A stretch of 64,000 bases of DNA, from assembly GCA_019188255.1 (NCBI GenBank), contig JAETXT010000002.1:1612001-1676000 (forward strand), in the 5' to 3' direction. The translations under genes and the position numbers were made by a program. The notes beneath the pieces were generated by a model. It did not search any database. It was not told where the DNA came from and saw only the letters and a list, made by a program, of their open reading frames with translations. Shown here piece by piece: positions 1-11,100 of this stretch (position 1 is the stretch's first letter; each line of letters opens with the position of its first letter). The stretch comes from Verticillium longisporum (taxonomy: Eukaryota > Ascomycota > Sordariomycetes > Glomerellales > Plectosphaerellaceae).

Positions 1-1
1 A

Positions 2-1346
2 GTGCTGCGCGAATCATTGCGCACCTTTGGCGAGGAGCTCCAAAATAAGAAGCCTGCTCGCAGAGATGCACCACAGGCCTCTGTAAAGCCTAAAAAAGTC
101 AAGTCGCCGTATTGGGCATCCTCTGCTGAGAGCTACATGCCCAATCAGGCGTGGGGCTCTGTTTTCCAAGCAGACGTCGATGCAGTGTCGAGAGCCCTTG
201 AACCTCTTGCTGGGCAGGGCGCACAGCTGGGGCAAGTCTCCCCCGAAAACACCACACATGACTGTCAACACCACCCGTCAACTATTGTTGAACAAGACGT
301 TCTCAATGATGTCGGACCCAAGTTTCTGGCACCACCTGCCGCTCTGTCGCTCAGCAATACGCATATCTCTCCGCAGGAGCTTACCACGGACGGGCACTTG
401 GTCCGGCCTCTGCTGCCACCAGGCACCGTCTTCTTTCACGATGTGGCAGATCAAATCCGGTCAGAGGTGACGCTCAAGCCGAGGAGCCCCGTGAAATCGC
501 CCTTCTTCTGCCCAGAGTCGCCCAAACCATCACCCAAGACTAAGCGGCCTGTGGCCGGCGCCGTCTCCGCCATTCCCTTTCCGCCCCTGACGGCGCCATG
601 CTTCAGTCTCATCCAGGAGAAATTTTCGCACGACCCCTTTTGGCTCCTCATTGCCGTCACATTCCTGATCAAGACGGCAGGCAAGTTGGCGATACCAGCC
701 TTTTTCAAGGTGAAAGAACGGTTTCCCACGCCAGAGCACCTCGCCGCGTCCGAGGCGACAACAGCAATCACAGACATGATTCGGCACCTCGGGCTCGCAG
801 TGAATCGCACTTCCATGATCCAGAAGTATGCCAGGCTATGGGTGGAGACCCCGCCACAACCTGGTAGGGTATATCGAGTGCGAGGCTACGACAAGCGGGA
901 GGTCCCTGGCGAGCTGCCACTCGATGCTACAACGCCGACGGACAACAGAGAGGCAGGCGATGCATGGGAGATTGGACACATGACGCAGGGAAAGTACGCG
1001 CTCGACAGTTGGCGGATTTTCTGCCGAGACGAGCTGCTCGGGCGGGCCCAGAACTGGAACGGCCTCGGAGCGCCACCCGAGTTCCAACCCGAGTAGGTGT
1101 ATACTGACCATCGCAAAGAATAGTCGCTGACGGTAGAACAGGTGGATGAGAGTGCGGCCCGATGATAAAGAGCTGCGGGCGTGTCTGCGGTGGATGTACA
1201 TGAAGGAGGGCTGGGAATGGGATCCTACGACGGGCGAGAAGACGGTCTTGCGACCAGAAATGGAACGAGCTGTCAACGAAAGCCGTGTCGAGTATGATGA
1301 CGCGGGGGGGTTGCGGATTCTAGATTGTCCCAGAGACTTGACGTAG
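2..1346 (+). CDS. MBD4-like HhH-GPD DNA glycosylase (5' partial)
   Basis: Base-excision-repair glycosylase resembling the catalytic half of vertebrate and plant MBD4, a family that removes thymine or uracil mispaired with guanine in the nucleus. Exons are <2-1092 and 1142-1346 with a GTAGGT...CAG intron; the splice completes a Glu codon and continues into Trp-Met-Arg. In the visible part, the HhH-GPD fold starts near residue 201 (motif HDPFWLLIAVTFL), and the C-terminal block GKYALDSWRIFC contains Asp335, which aligns with the catalytic Asp of MBD4 (YGNDSYRIFC in human). The N-terminal 200 residues are low-complexity and show no methyl-CpG-binding domain. The start codon lies left of the window. 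The next gene begins 590 bp downstream on the same strand. The family assignment is strong; substrate preference is inferred. Confidence 0.85.
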
Positions 1347-1933
1347 GCGCTCGGGGTGGGGAACCGTGCTGTTCGTGGTGTATGATCATGACGATAGCTG
1401 AGCTGGTTGCTCTTTGTGGTATATCATCGTTCCTTCGAGGGGGTAGTTGGGTGTTTAGATAAATCAAGGCGGGCGTCTGAAGCTGTGATACCCATTTACT
1501 ATGTACTTTCATAGAGGAGGAGGACTGATGAGTAGTGGTCACGACGGGTTGACTGCGGCCTGGAGAGCAAGTAGTTGGATCTGAGCACAGCGGATCTGAG
1601 CACAGCGGATCTGAGCACAGCCAGATCTGGTTCAAGCAGCGGCCCAGAAGGGCTAGCACACATCTTAGCGCGGGTAGTGGCGATCGACTGCTCGCTCCTT
1701 GTGTCTTTCCCCGCATCAACCCAGCCGAACTGAGTGAGGGGCAGGTGCAAGCACCAGGTACTGGGGAGGTCCTTCCACAACGATATATACGGACATTCCC
1801 CAGCTTCTGCACTGCACCGTGTTGTGTGGCACATCCGTCTGGGGCGTCTCGTGAAGGGCCATAGATCACCTTGTCTTTCTCTTCTGACCTTGTCCTGGCT
1901 TGTCTGTTCTGTTCTCGTTCATTTCCCGACGCG
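1347..1933. other. Intergenic with 15-bp tandem repeat
   Basis: Spacer between the glycosylase and the pyroglutamyl peptidase. I see no coding signal. It contains three exact copies of a 15-bp unit (1577-1621) and pyrimidine-rich sequence just before the next start codon. Confidence 0.6.
1577..1621. repeat. Tandem repeat, 15 bp x 3
   Basis: Three perfect head-to-tail copies of GGATCTGAGCACAGC, followed by a partial degenerate copy. Noncoding; no function evident. Confidence 0.9.
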
Positions 1934-2909
1934 ATGGGCTCTCAGATTGACTCGCAGGACGAGTTTACGGTCCTCGTGACCGGCTTCGGCGTAAGGCTAC
2001 CTTCCCCTGCTCTCCCATCCCTGGTATCCTTCTCCCCTTGTCGCTATCCATGAAGGATCACATCCGACGTACCTGAAGCAGCCACGCTGACAAGCGGTAT
2101 GCCCACAGCCTTTCAAAGCCGCCTACCCCGTCAACCCTTCGTGGGAGATCGCACGCCGCCTACCGTCCCACCTACCAACCCCCGTGCCCGCCGCCGGCGC
2201 CGACCCCTCCACGGCACCGGCCCTACCACTGCCGCCCGTCCGTATCCTCGTCCACCCCGAGGCCATCCGCGTCAACTACCAAATCGTCCGAGGTCTCGTG
2301 CCGACTCTCTGGGACCAGCTCCCCCACGACACCCCCGTCGACCCCTCGGCGGCACCGCCACGTGATGGCCCCGGCGGTCCGGCCGCCCACCCCTCCAACC
2401 CGCCGCGCATCGACCTCTGCATTCACATCGGCATGGCGGGCCCCCGGCCCTTCTACTGCATCGAGCGCCGGGGCCACCGCGACGGCTACGCGATGCCCGA
2501 CGTCGACGGCACGCGCCTCGAGGACGACGACCGGCGGCGCGAGCAGGGGCCCGACTGGGTCTGGGCCGACATGCCCCCCGAGCTCGAGACGGACCTCGAC
2601 GTGCGCGACGTGCTGCGGCGCTGGCGACGGCTGAGCCCCGACGACGCCGACCTGCGCATCTCCGAGGACGCGGGACGCTATCTCTGCGACTTTATCTACA
2701 TGTCGAGTCTGGCGCACCTCTACCGCAAGGGCGAGCAGAGGCGGGTCGTCTTCTTGCACGTGCCGTGTGACGCGAGCGAGGAGGCTGTCGGGCGAGGCAC
2801 GGAGCTGGCGACGGAGCTCGTGAGGGCCTTGGTCGAGAGCGAGGTGCAGAGAAGGCGGAATGCGGACATAAGGAAGGAGGATAAGATTGCCGTCGAGCTA
2901 CGGGTGTGA
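1934..2909 (+). CDS. Pyroglutamyl peptidase I (peptidase C15)
   Basis: Cytosolic cysteine peptidase that removes N-terminal pyroglutamate from peptides. Exons are 1934-1990 and 2109-2909 (285 aa). The splice (GTAAGG...CACAG) rebuilds the family's N-terminal signature TGFGPF with NPSWE shortly after, which decides both the intron and the start. The triad is visible: Glu138 in CIERRGH, Cys212 in DAGRYLC and His236 in FLHVP; the Cys-His spacing of 24 matches bacterial enzymes. It is longer than bacterial PGP-I (about 215 aa) because of Pro/Ala-rich and acidic insertions before the catalytic Glu, as in other fungal members. No signal peptide is seen. Confidence 0.92.
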
Positions 2910-3185
2910 TATTGCATGACTTGTGTGATCTGCGGCACGCTTCATGGACCGTGTGCACTGAAACCAGTCCTCGTCCTTCTCATTTTACTTATATTTCTTT
3001 TGAAGAAATCATAGCTATAGCTGGGCTTCGCTCACCTGTTATAGCCCACGTTCGACTTTCTACTTGTATAGCAAATGAACGTGTATTCATGTCCTTGTTT
3101 CTCCCATGGTCATAACTTCGTACGTGCTCTGGGGCCCCTTGAATCGTAGTCCTCCCCATCTAGCCATCACGTCACCCGCGCGCGT

Positions 3186-4462
3186 CTAGTGCTTGCGCCT
3201 CGGCGCGCGGTGGTACTGGTTCGCCCACTTGACGTCGACGTCGAGCTCCCGGGCAATATTGAGCACAAAGTTGGGCTCCCTGAGGAACTGGCGCGCCACG
3301 AGCACAACGTCGGCCTGCGTCACCTGGCCGTGCTCCTCGTCGACCTCGACCGTGGCCTTGGCTGCGGCCCCGTTTGTTCCGTTCTGCTTCTGCGTCGTCT
3401 GCACGATGCCGCGCGCCATCTCGGCACTGCTGATCATGCCGACGGCGCCGACGAGCAGCGCCTTGCCGTCCTCTTCGAGCGCGGCGCGGATGCGCTCGGC
3501 CAGCGACACCTGGTAGTAGGGGTGGATGTCGATCTTCTGGTCGGCGCTGTTGCCGCCCGAGGAGACGTCGAGGAGGTCGACGCCGAGGCCCGGCAGCAGC
3601 TTGGCGAGGCGGATGCTCTCGTCGAGGTCCCAGGACGGGCGGCCCGCGTGCTCCATCCACTCCGTGCCGGAGATGCGGACAAAGAGGGGCAGGCCGTCGG
3701 GGACGACGGCGCGGACGGCGCCGAGAATCTCGACGAGGATGCGCGTGCGGTTCTCAAACGAGCCGCCGTACCGGTCCGTCCGCTCGTTGGACAGGGGCGA
3801 GAGGAACTCGGTGAGGAGGTAGCCGTGGGCGGCGTGGATCTCGATGACGTCGATGCCGGCGGCGACGGCGCGCTTGGCGGCGTCGGCGAAGCGCTGCACG
3901 AGGGCCCCGACCTCGTCCGTCGACAGCGCCCGCGGCGCCGGGTAGCCTGCGGCGTAGGGCAGGGCCGACGGGGCGACGACGTCGTCGGGCCAGCCGCCCT
4001 CGGCGTCGTGGGCCACCTGACGGGTCTGGCCCTCGGCGAGCCAGGGGGCGAGGGTCGAGGCCTTGCGCCCCGCGTGGCCGAGCTGGATGCCGACGAGGTG
4101 GCCCTGGGAGTGAACAAAGTCGGCGATGCGGCGGAGCGGCGCAATCTGCGAGTCGGTCCAGAGGCCAGAATCCTTGGGCGAGATGCGGCCGCGCGCCTCG
4201 ACGGCCGTCGCCTCGATGATGGTGAGGGCGGCGCCATGGAGAGCAAACTGCCCGAGGTGCACGAGGTGGTAGTCGGTCAGGTGTCCGTCTTCGGCCGAGT
4301 ACTGGCACATGGGCGAGACGACGAGGCGGTTGGCGAGCGTCTTTGAACGGATCTGGAGCGGCGTGAAGAGCGTCGGCGGGTTGCTGCTGAGGGCTGTCCC
4401 GGCGGCGGGCTCCTGGGCAGGTGTGTAAAGGGGACGCCCTTGGCGGGCTGGTTGACTGGCAT
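3186..4462 (-). CDS. NADH:flavin oxidoreductase, Old Yellow Enzyme family (apparent frameshift)
   Basis: FMN-dependent ene-reductase of the YqjM-like (class III) OYE group, which reduces activated C=C bonds with NAD(P)H. The TIM barrel shows SPMCQYS (Cys at about residue 53, equivalent to the redox-tuning Cys of YqjM), IQLGHAGRKA with the substrate-binding His pair, HAAHGYLL, SNERTDRYGG, and the terminal NQYHRAPRR. The intact frame opens only at an internal Met (4310). The conserved N-terminus, including YTPAQEP, lies upstream in the same frame, but the natural ATG at 4462 is one base out of phase because an A run at 4427-4429 (TTT in sense) is one base short. Restoring one base gives 425 aa from 4462. 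The break could be a sequencing indel or a genuine mutation; a spliced 5' mini-exon cannot be fully excluded. Confidence 0.88.
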
Positions 4463-5726
4463 GGTGGGGGTGTTGTTGGTGATGATCTGTGGTGTTGAGG
4501 GGTTGCTTGGCTGATCTGATCTGAGGGGTTGGACGCTTCTCATCCGTCTATCTGTTTGTCTGAGGTTTGGAAAAAGGAACACCAAAATCTAAATGCTCTG
4601 CAACCTCCAGGTCGTCCCCCTCAACTTCCTTGGAGCAAGAATTCCTTTAAACCAAGTGTGTCAAGGTTGATTAATCAGCCATTGAGGAGTTCCGTCGATC
4701 CTGTCACATCCTCCAGCAGTCGTTCCCGCCCGATCTCGAGAACAAGCACGTCATGGCGGCTGCACTTGCCTTACCCATCGGCCCTGGACCAAACAAAAAA
4801 AAAAGTCATCACTACTGCTTCATGACCCTCGCGACGTAAATCCGCGCTGTGCCCAAGCCCCGCTGTAGCACGAAAGCACAAATACTTGTGATTCCAGCGG
4901 CTTATTCAGCCCCGCTGCCAGCGAGACCATGTTCTCCAGTACGCTGATTCCGAACCACCGCCATCGAGGCGGCAGGCGTGCATCAGACCGGAGCGAGTCT
5001 CAGAGGAGACACGTATTTCCAAACTTCTGCGGACCGGCGGTTTCTGGTCTGACTCGGGGTTCGGAAAGTGACATCATTGATACTAGCTGGGTTAGAATCG
5101 AGACCCATGGAACGAAACTATGCATTCACCATGATGTATCCAAAAGCTGTATCAACAGCCAAAGGAGTTCCTTCTCCTGAAAAGGAACTTCTCCTGAAGT
5201 ACATCACTGTGCAGGCATCCAGGGAAGAGGGGGCGAGAATGTGCCCTAACGTTACATCGGCATCAGCGACAGAAACAGCACGACACGACATGATACACTA
5301 CATCACAGGGCCACAAAACCAGGATAGTTGAAAATCGGTCATTAGACGTAGCCCGTTAAGGGGCTCTCATTCTAGTCTACCGACCGAAGTGTCAAAGCGC
5401 CATCTGTTGAATGCACTTTTTCTTTTGCCAAACCGCGCCTGTTCTGAGGCTGGTTGGTCCCGATACCACCTGCAACGCCCGTGGAGATGGTTGGAAAACG
5501 AACGCCATTGATGCATGTTGCCGAAAGGGGGCCCCCTAGCCCCCGGCGTCAGCGAATCTCCCATGGGGATAGCCACGTTCAAGGTCAGTTGAAAAGACCG
5601 CTCATCAAAACCGCTGATAAAAACCAACCTTGTTTCCCGTTCCTGTCCCTCATTAACCGGAGCGCGCCGCCCTTGCTTCAGAAGCGTGCCGCGCTCATAA
5701 TACACATGGCACCCGTGACGAGGCGC
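4463..5726. other. Intergenic between OYE and methionine synthase genes
   Basis: Promoter side of the OYE gene and 3' side of methionine synthase. No convincing coding region. A short perfect hairpin lies at 5166-5189 (8-bp arms AGTTCCTT/AAGGAACT, 8-nt loop) embedded in a TTCTCCTGAA direct repeat. Confidence 0.5.
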
Positions 5727-8116
5727 TTAAGCCTTGTCGGCGTACTTCTCGCGGAAGAACTTGGCGGCGTTGACCAGGTTGGTCAGCGCCGTCTTGGTCT
5801 CCTTCCACTGGCGCGTCTTGAGACCGCAGTCGGGGTTGATCCAGAGCTGCTCGGGGCGGAGACCGTTGGTGATCATCTCCTCGATGCGCGTCTTGATCTC
5901 CTCCTCCGAGGGGACACGGGGGAGTGGATGTCGTAGACACCGGGGCCGATCTGGCGGGGGTACGCCTCACGGTCAAACACCTGCAGGAGCTTGGCGTCCG
6001 ACTTGCTGTTCTCGATGGACAGCACATCGGCGTCGAGCGCGGCAATGGCGTGGAAGAAGTCCTGGAACTCCGAGTAGCAGAAGTGCGAGTGGATCTGGGT
6101 CGAGTCGGCAATGCCGGCCGTCGACAGCTTGAACGAGTCGACGGCCCACTCGAGGTAGGCCTCGCGCTCCTTGCCGCTGCGGAGAGGGAGACCCTCACGC
6201 AGGGCGGGCTCGTCAACCTGGATGACGAAGATGCCGGCGGCCTCGAGGTCGACGACCTCGTCGCGCAGGGCGAGGGCGAGCTGCTGGGCCTGGACGGACT
6301 GGTGGACGTCGTCACGGGGGAACGACCACCGGAGGCAGGTGATGGGGCCGGTAAGCATGCCCTTCATGGGCTTCTTGGAGTGGGCGGCGGCGTACTTGGA
6401 CTCCTTGACGGTCATGGCCTCGTTGTTGCGGCGAGAGATGTCACCGACAACAATGGGAGGACGGACGCAGCGAGAGCCGTAAGACTGGACCCAGGCGTGG
6501 GTGGTGAAGACGTAACCGTCCATGCGCTCACCGAAGTACTGAACCATGTCGTTACGCTCGGGCTCGCCGTGGACGTAGACGTCGAGGTCAAGCTCATCCT
6601 GGATCCTGATGACATCGTCGATCTCGCTCTCGATGAACTTCTCGTACTCGGCAGCGGTGATCTCACCCTTGGTGAACTTGTTGCGCTGGATACGGATCTC
6701 CTTGGTCTGGGGGAAGGAGCCGATGGTGGTGGTGGGGAAGAGGGGAAGGTTGAGGTGCTTGCGCTGGGCGGCGATACGCTCAGGGAAGGCAGACTTGCGG
6801 TTGTGCTGCTCTTTGGTGACCTCGGACTGGCGCTTCTTGACGTCAGGGTTGTTGGTGCGGGCAGAGGTGGCACGGGCGTGGATGTCCTTGGCGTTGGCAT
6901 CGAGCTGCTCCTGGACGGAGGCGGCGTCGGTGATGGCCTTGGCAATGATGGCAACCTCGGTGGCCTTCTCAGTAGCGAAGGCGAACCAAGCGTAGACCTC
7001 CTCGGGAAGGTTCTTCTCGGACTTGAGAGTGTGGGGAGTGTGGAGCAGAGAGCTGGAGGTGGCGACGATGACACGGTCCTCACCGAGCTTGGAGACGGCC
7101 TCCTTGACAATGCCAATGGCCTTGGAGAAGTTGGTCTTCCAGATGTTGCGGCCGTCAACGACACCAGCAGACAGGACCTGCTTGGGGCCGAGCTTCTCAA
7201 TGACGGGGCCGAGCTGCTCGGGGTTGCGGACGAGGTCGACGTGGAGGCCGTACAGGTGGGTGGTGGCGGCGAGAACGTCAAAGTTGTGGACAATGTCACC
7301 GAAGTAGGTGGCAAGGACAAGGTTGGGGAGACCCTCGCCAGCGAGCTTCTCGTAGGCGGGCTTGAAAGCAGCCTTGGTCTTCTCGGGCAGGTCGAAGACG
7401 AGGACAGGCTCGTCAATCTGGACAGACTCGGCACCGGCAGCCTTGAGCTGCTTCAGGAGCTCGACGTAGACAGGGAGGAGCTTGTCGAGAAGGGAGATGG
7501 GGTCGACAGACTGGTCACGGTCGGGCTTGCCGAGGTGGAGGAAAGAGACGGGACCGAGAAGGACGGGGCGGGTAGTGACACCAGCCGCCTTGGCCTCGTT
7601 GAACTCGACAACGGGCTTGGGGTTGGAGGACAGCTTGAACTCCTGGCCATCCTGGAAGGTAGGCTTCACGTAGTGGTAGTTGGAGTCGAACCACTTGACC
7701 ATCTCCAGGGAGGGGACGTCAATGCCGTCCTTCTGGTGGCCACGGCCCATGGCGAAGTACTCGTCAAGGGGCTCGAGCTTGGTATCGGTGTAGCGGGGAG
7801 GAACAGCCTGCAGGAGCGTGTGAGTAATCTTGGCGAGAAATGGTGCGATGTGAGAGATAGAGGGGGTGAGGGGTTAACAACGTACACCGAAGAGCTGGAT
7901 GTGGTCAAGGACGTGGTCGTAGAAAGCAAAGTCGTTGCTGGGGATGATGTCGACACCGGCATCCTTCTGGATCTTCCAGTGGGCAGCACGCAGGCGCTTG
8001 CCCTCGGCGAGGAGGTCATCGCGAGAGAGCTTGCCGCCCCAGTAGGCCTCGTTGGCCTTCTTGAGGTCGCGCAGAACGCCCTGGCGGGGGAAGCCGAGGA
8101 TGCTTGACGACACCAT
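5727..8116 (-). CDS. Cobalamin-independent methionine synthase (apparent frameshift)
   Basis: 5-methyltetrahydropteroyltriglutamate-homocysteine methyltransferase, which performs the last step of methionine synthesis in the cytosol. Exon 1 is 8116-7886 and exon 2 is 7807-5727; the splice (GTACGT...CTGCAG) joins LFG to AVPPRY. Zinc-ligand motifs are visible: His and Cys in IHSHFCYSEF, Glu in SIENSKSD, and the last Cys in NPDCGLKTR. The frame is interrupted at a run of five G (5918-5922; C5 in sense) where the family motif IHSPR requires six. With that base restored, the remaining conserved sequence runs to TAA at 5727, giving about 770 aa, the usual fungal length. As written, translation would end shortly after and lose the final zinc Cys. 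Because this enzyme underlies prototrophy, an assembly error is more likely than a mutation. Confidence 0.93.
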
Positions 8117-11100
8117 GATGTTGTCTGTGTGTGTATGTGTAATCTCTGAGGAGAAGAGATAGGAGATGCGTCAACTTCTTCTCTTTCTTCAGAGGCAGAA
8201 GACTTCTGTGTTTGGGAGGTGGGAGAAGGAGGGAGAGAGAAAAGTGAGGAAGGAAAGGAAGAGGGAAAGGGAGAGAAAGTCGCGGTGATGGAACGAGCCG
8301 GGAACTTTTATGGAGGGGCAGCGAGGGAAATGGCGGGCAGAGTGAAGAGGGGTACTTGCCAATTACACTGATGTAGCGAGATCGGCGGAGCAGACTTTTG
8401 CGGCGGGGTCATGGCAATGGTTGGCTCGCTGGGGGCCAAACCGTTGGCGGGGTTATCGACGACCCCTTCACTTCACTGGCTCAGGTCTCTCTATCCCTCT
8501 CTGCCTCTCCCTCTTACTTGGCCTTGCTGTCGTCTTTCTCGTCGTTTCTCTGTAGAGGGGTCCAGCCTGGCAGGCGGTGAATGCGGGCTTTTCCACGGGG
8601 CGGCGGTCTAGTCCCTGGGAGCTCAGATCACCGACCGACCCCAGCGCCCAGTCTGCGGATGGCGTGCTTGCTCTGCTGGGGACTCTTGGGGGTTCAATGG
8701 GGGCTCAATGGGGTTTGCTGCTTGATAGCACGACCGGGGCTGTGGGGCTGAGGGTCCAGTCGTGGCTCAAATTGTGGCTCCCCAGGACGACATCGCACGA
8801 GCGGGGAGTCGGGAACCCGGCCATGACAAGCACCCATCAGTCAACGAGACAGAAAAACTTATCGTTGCTTCAATCCCTCAGTCACATTCGGGGAGCAGCT
8901 TTTTGCGTGTCCGAGTCAGGTCTCAAACTCGTTGTCATGGTCAATTGACGGATCACTTCGTAGAAATCTCCTTTTCCCACTTTGGGTCGTTAAAAAAAAC
9001 ACGTCTATATACGCCCATATGAGTGCTCAGAAAGGGTGGGTCATGTACTCGCCACCACATGCATCTTCTGCAGCTCCCGTTGGATCAAACTCAACAGCTA
9101 CTACCTACCTGAAGATTGGAGCGCTTCAACGATGCACAGGCCTGAGAGTCCCCCACTACCATCGAGCGACTTCAAGCGGCGAGCCAACTCTCCGGTTATT
9201 CGGAGCACCAGAAAAAACGACTCTGTCATGAAGAGACATTGCCCTCTGATGATGCCTGATGTAGATTTGAGGGCCCAAAGGCTACTACGATTTTCAATTG
9301 TGAGGCGTGGCCTGACATGTTGTCATTTACCATCTCGATACATGAGACGTTCTTGACGGAATCCAACTCTGGGTCTCAGGCCTAGGCCAGCCTCACGTAT
9401 AGCTACCACTGAACAGTGTCCCAATCGGTATCGGCACGAAGTGTTCGACCACGGCCCGAAAATCCACCGCCACCCATGTCTTGGCACCCGGCTAACAGGA
9501 CTTGAAGTTGCCTCTCCAGGCCTGCTGGTCGGAGACCACTGGCAGCAGCTGTCAACAAAAACTTTGTACCGTGGACGAGCATAGGGTAGTTGGACATCCT
9601 AACGACTTCACAGGTCGAAGGAAGAACGGCACGGCCGTTGGATGTTGCGGTTGGTTATGTTGTCCCACCAGAACAGACTAGGATCCATAACGAATTTGGC
9701 CGTACATCGCAAGTGATGCCTGTTCTGAATTGATGGGCAATTGCACCAGCGAGAGGGCTGGAATTTGGTCCATTAGGCGATAAGCGGTAACGCCATGTAG
9801 AAGAGTTCAACTCGCCATTACTAGAGCTTTGCAGTAGGGAACCCTAGAGACATGCTAAAGTAGCGGTTACAAGGATGCCAATCGAATTTGTCTGAATGGC
9901 TTGTTCCAGAGCTCTTCTCAGCTCTTGTTCCCAGGTATCACTACACGGCGAGTCCACGCTGATGTATTTCCTCGCCGTCTGGTTGCAACACACCTGTCGT
10001 CCTGCACTCTTCGTGCAAAGAGCTCTGTGGTACGCAAGGGATCATACAAGATTAACTTAGGTGTCCTTCCTGGCCCGAAAAAGAGAATGGTCAAGTGATA
10101 GCCCATAGAGCCGGTTTGATGTTCACGGCGAGGAAGACTATGCATGTGGCAACTGCTGTAGACATACTCGCACCAGTGGGATATTATACTCTCGGCAGAC
10201 TGAAGACTTCAGCGATCAGTGAGTGCGACACAAAATTGGCGAGGTACAAAAGAAAGCAATGGAGATTCCAGCGAAGGTCCGGTATAGGTTACTCTTTATA
10301 TGGCGCAGAAACTGGAACCTTCTCGGCCCTTCTCAGAGCCATCCAGATGCTTGGCCCTCGTCCCTGCGGTGTCCCTTATGAGCCAACTTCATGCAATCTT
10401 ACCGTCGCCTCTGCGCTTCCAACACTCCTGTCATTGTAGGTTCTTCCAGCAACTTGACCAAGGTGGCTTGTCTGTATATTCTCCCGATGACCTACTTTTT
10501 CTGCCCACGTCCCCTGATCGAGAGCATATGTCCGTTCATGGCACATTGCGGTCTGCTTCCTTCCTGAGGATAGGGGTTCTACCGTTGTTGAACAAGGCGA
10601 CGTCCATATGAGCAAGTCCCCCGACCACTGAACGACACTAGTGAGTCAAAGTCAACGTATTGCGAGTGCTCGGTACCGATCATTGAGTTCAATCACATGG
10701 TAGAGCTTAAGAAAAAGGAAAGGCTGTCCCGGCCAGCATCGGACAACGGGGCGCGCCTCCAATAGCCAGCATTGAGCAGCCGACTCATCAAATTGCCGTG
10801 TTGAAACTACAGCGCTCGGCGCAGCATGGGTGTTGGATTGCTCAGACGGCGATGTTTCTGTCAGCAGCAAGGGTTTTGTACGGGGCGGGGCCAAGGTCGA
10901 TTTGGTCTCCTGCACGAACGCTTTTGCTGGACTGCCTGCAGGATCCTTGTTGGGATGAACCGTCATCGTCAGGCCGACTACCATGACAGCTTGAGACCAC
11001 TCACGACGTCCGTCTGGGCTGGACAAGAGTTGGTAGCGAGCATGGAGTGCCGAGTCGCCGGGATCACCGAGAGACACCTGCTCTCACATGCTCGGATTGT

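Noticed and set aside
3189..4346. Long antisense open frame over the OYE gene
   Set aside because: Opposite a recognised TIM-barrel gene; low-complexity Val/Gly/Asp composition, a shadow of GC-rich codon use.
5166..5189. Short hairpin AGTTCCTT/AAGGAACT as a regulatory element
   Set aside because: Only 8-bp arms, no link to a gene end; likely chance within a direct repeat.
5918..5922. Programmed ribosomal frameshifting to explain the broken frames
   Set aside because: Sites share no slippery heptamer or downstream structure, and the affected families are not known to use it.
5924..8107. Long antisense open frame (about 727 codons) over methionine synthase
   Set aside because: It lies opposite a strongly conserved, GC-biased gene; its Gly/Val/Leu/Asp-rich composition is the expected antisense shadow and has no domain.
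10652..11077. 141-codon minus-strand frame in the gene-poor block
   Set aside because: No recognisable domain, no splice context, and codon use unlike neighbouring genes.
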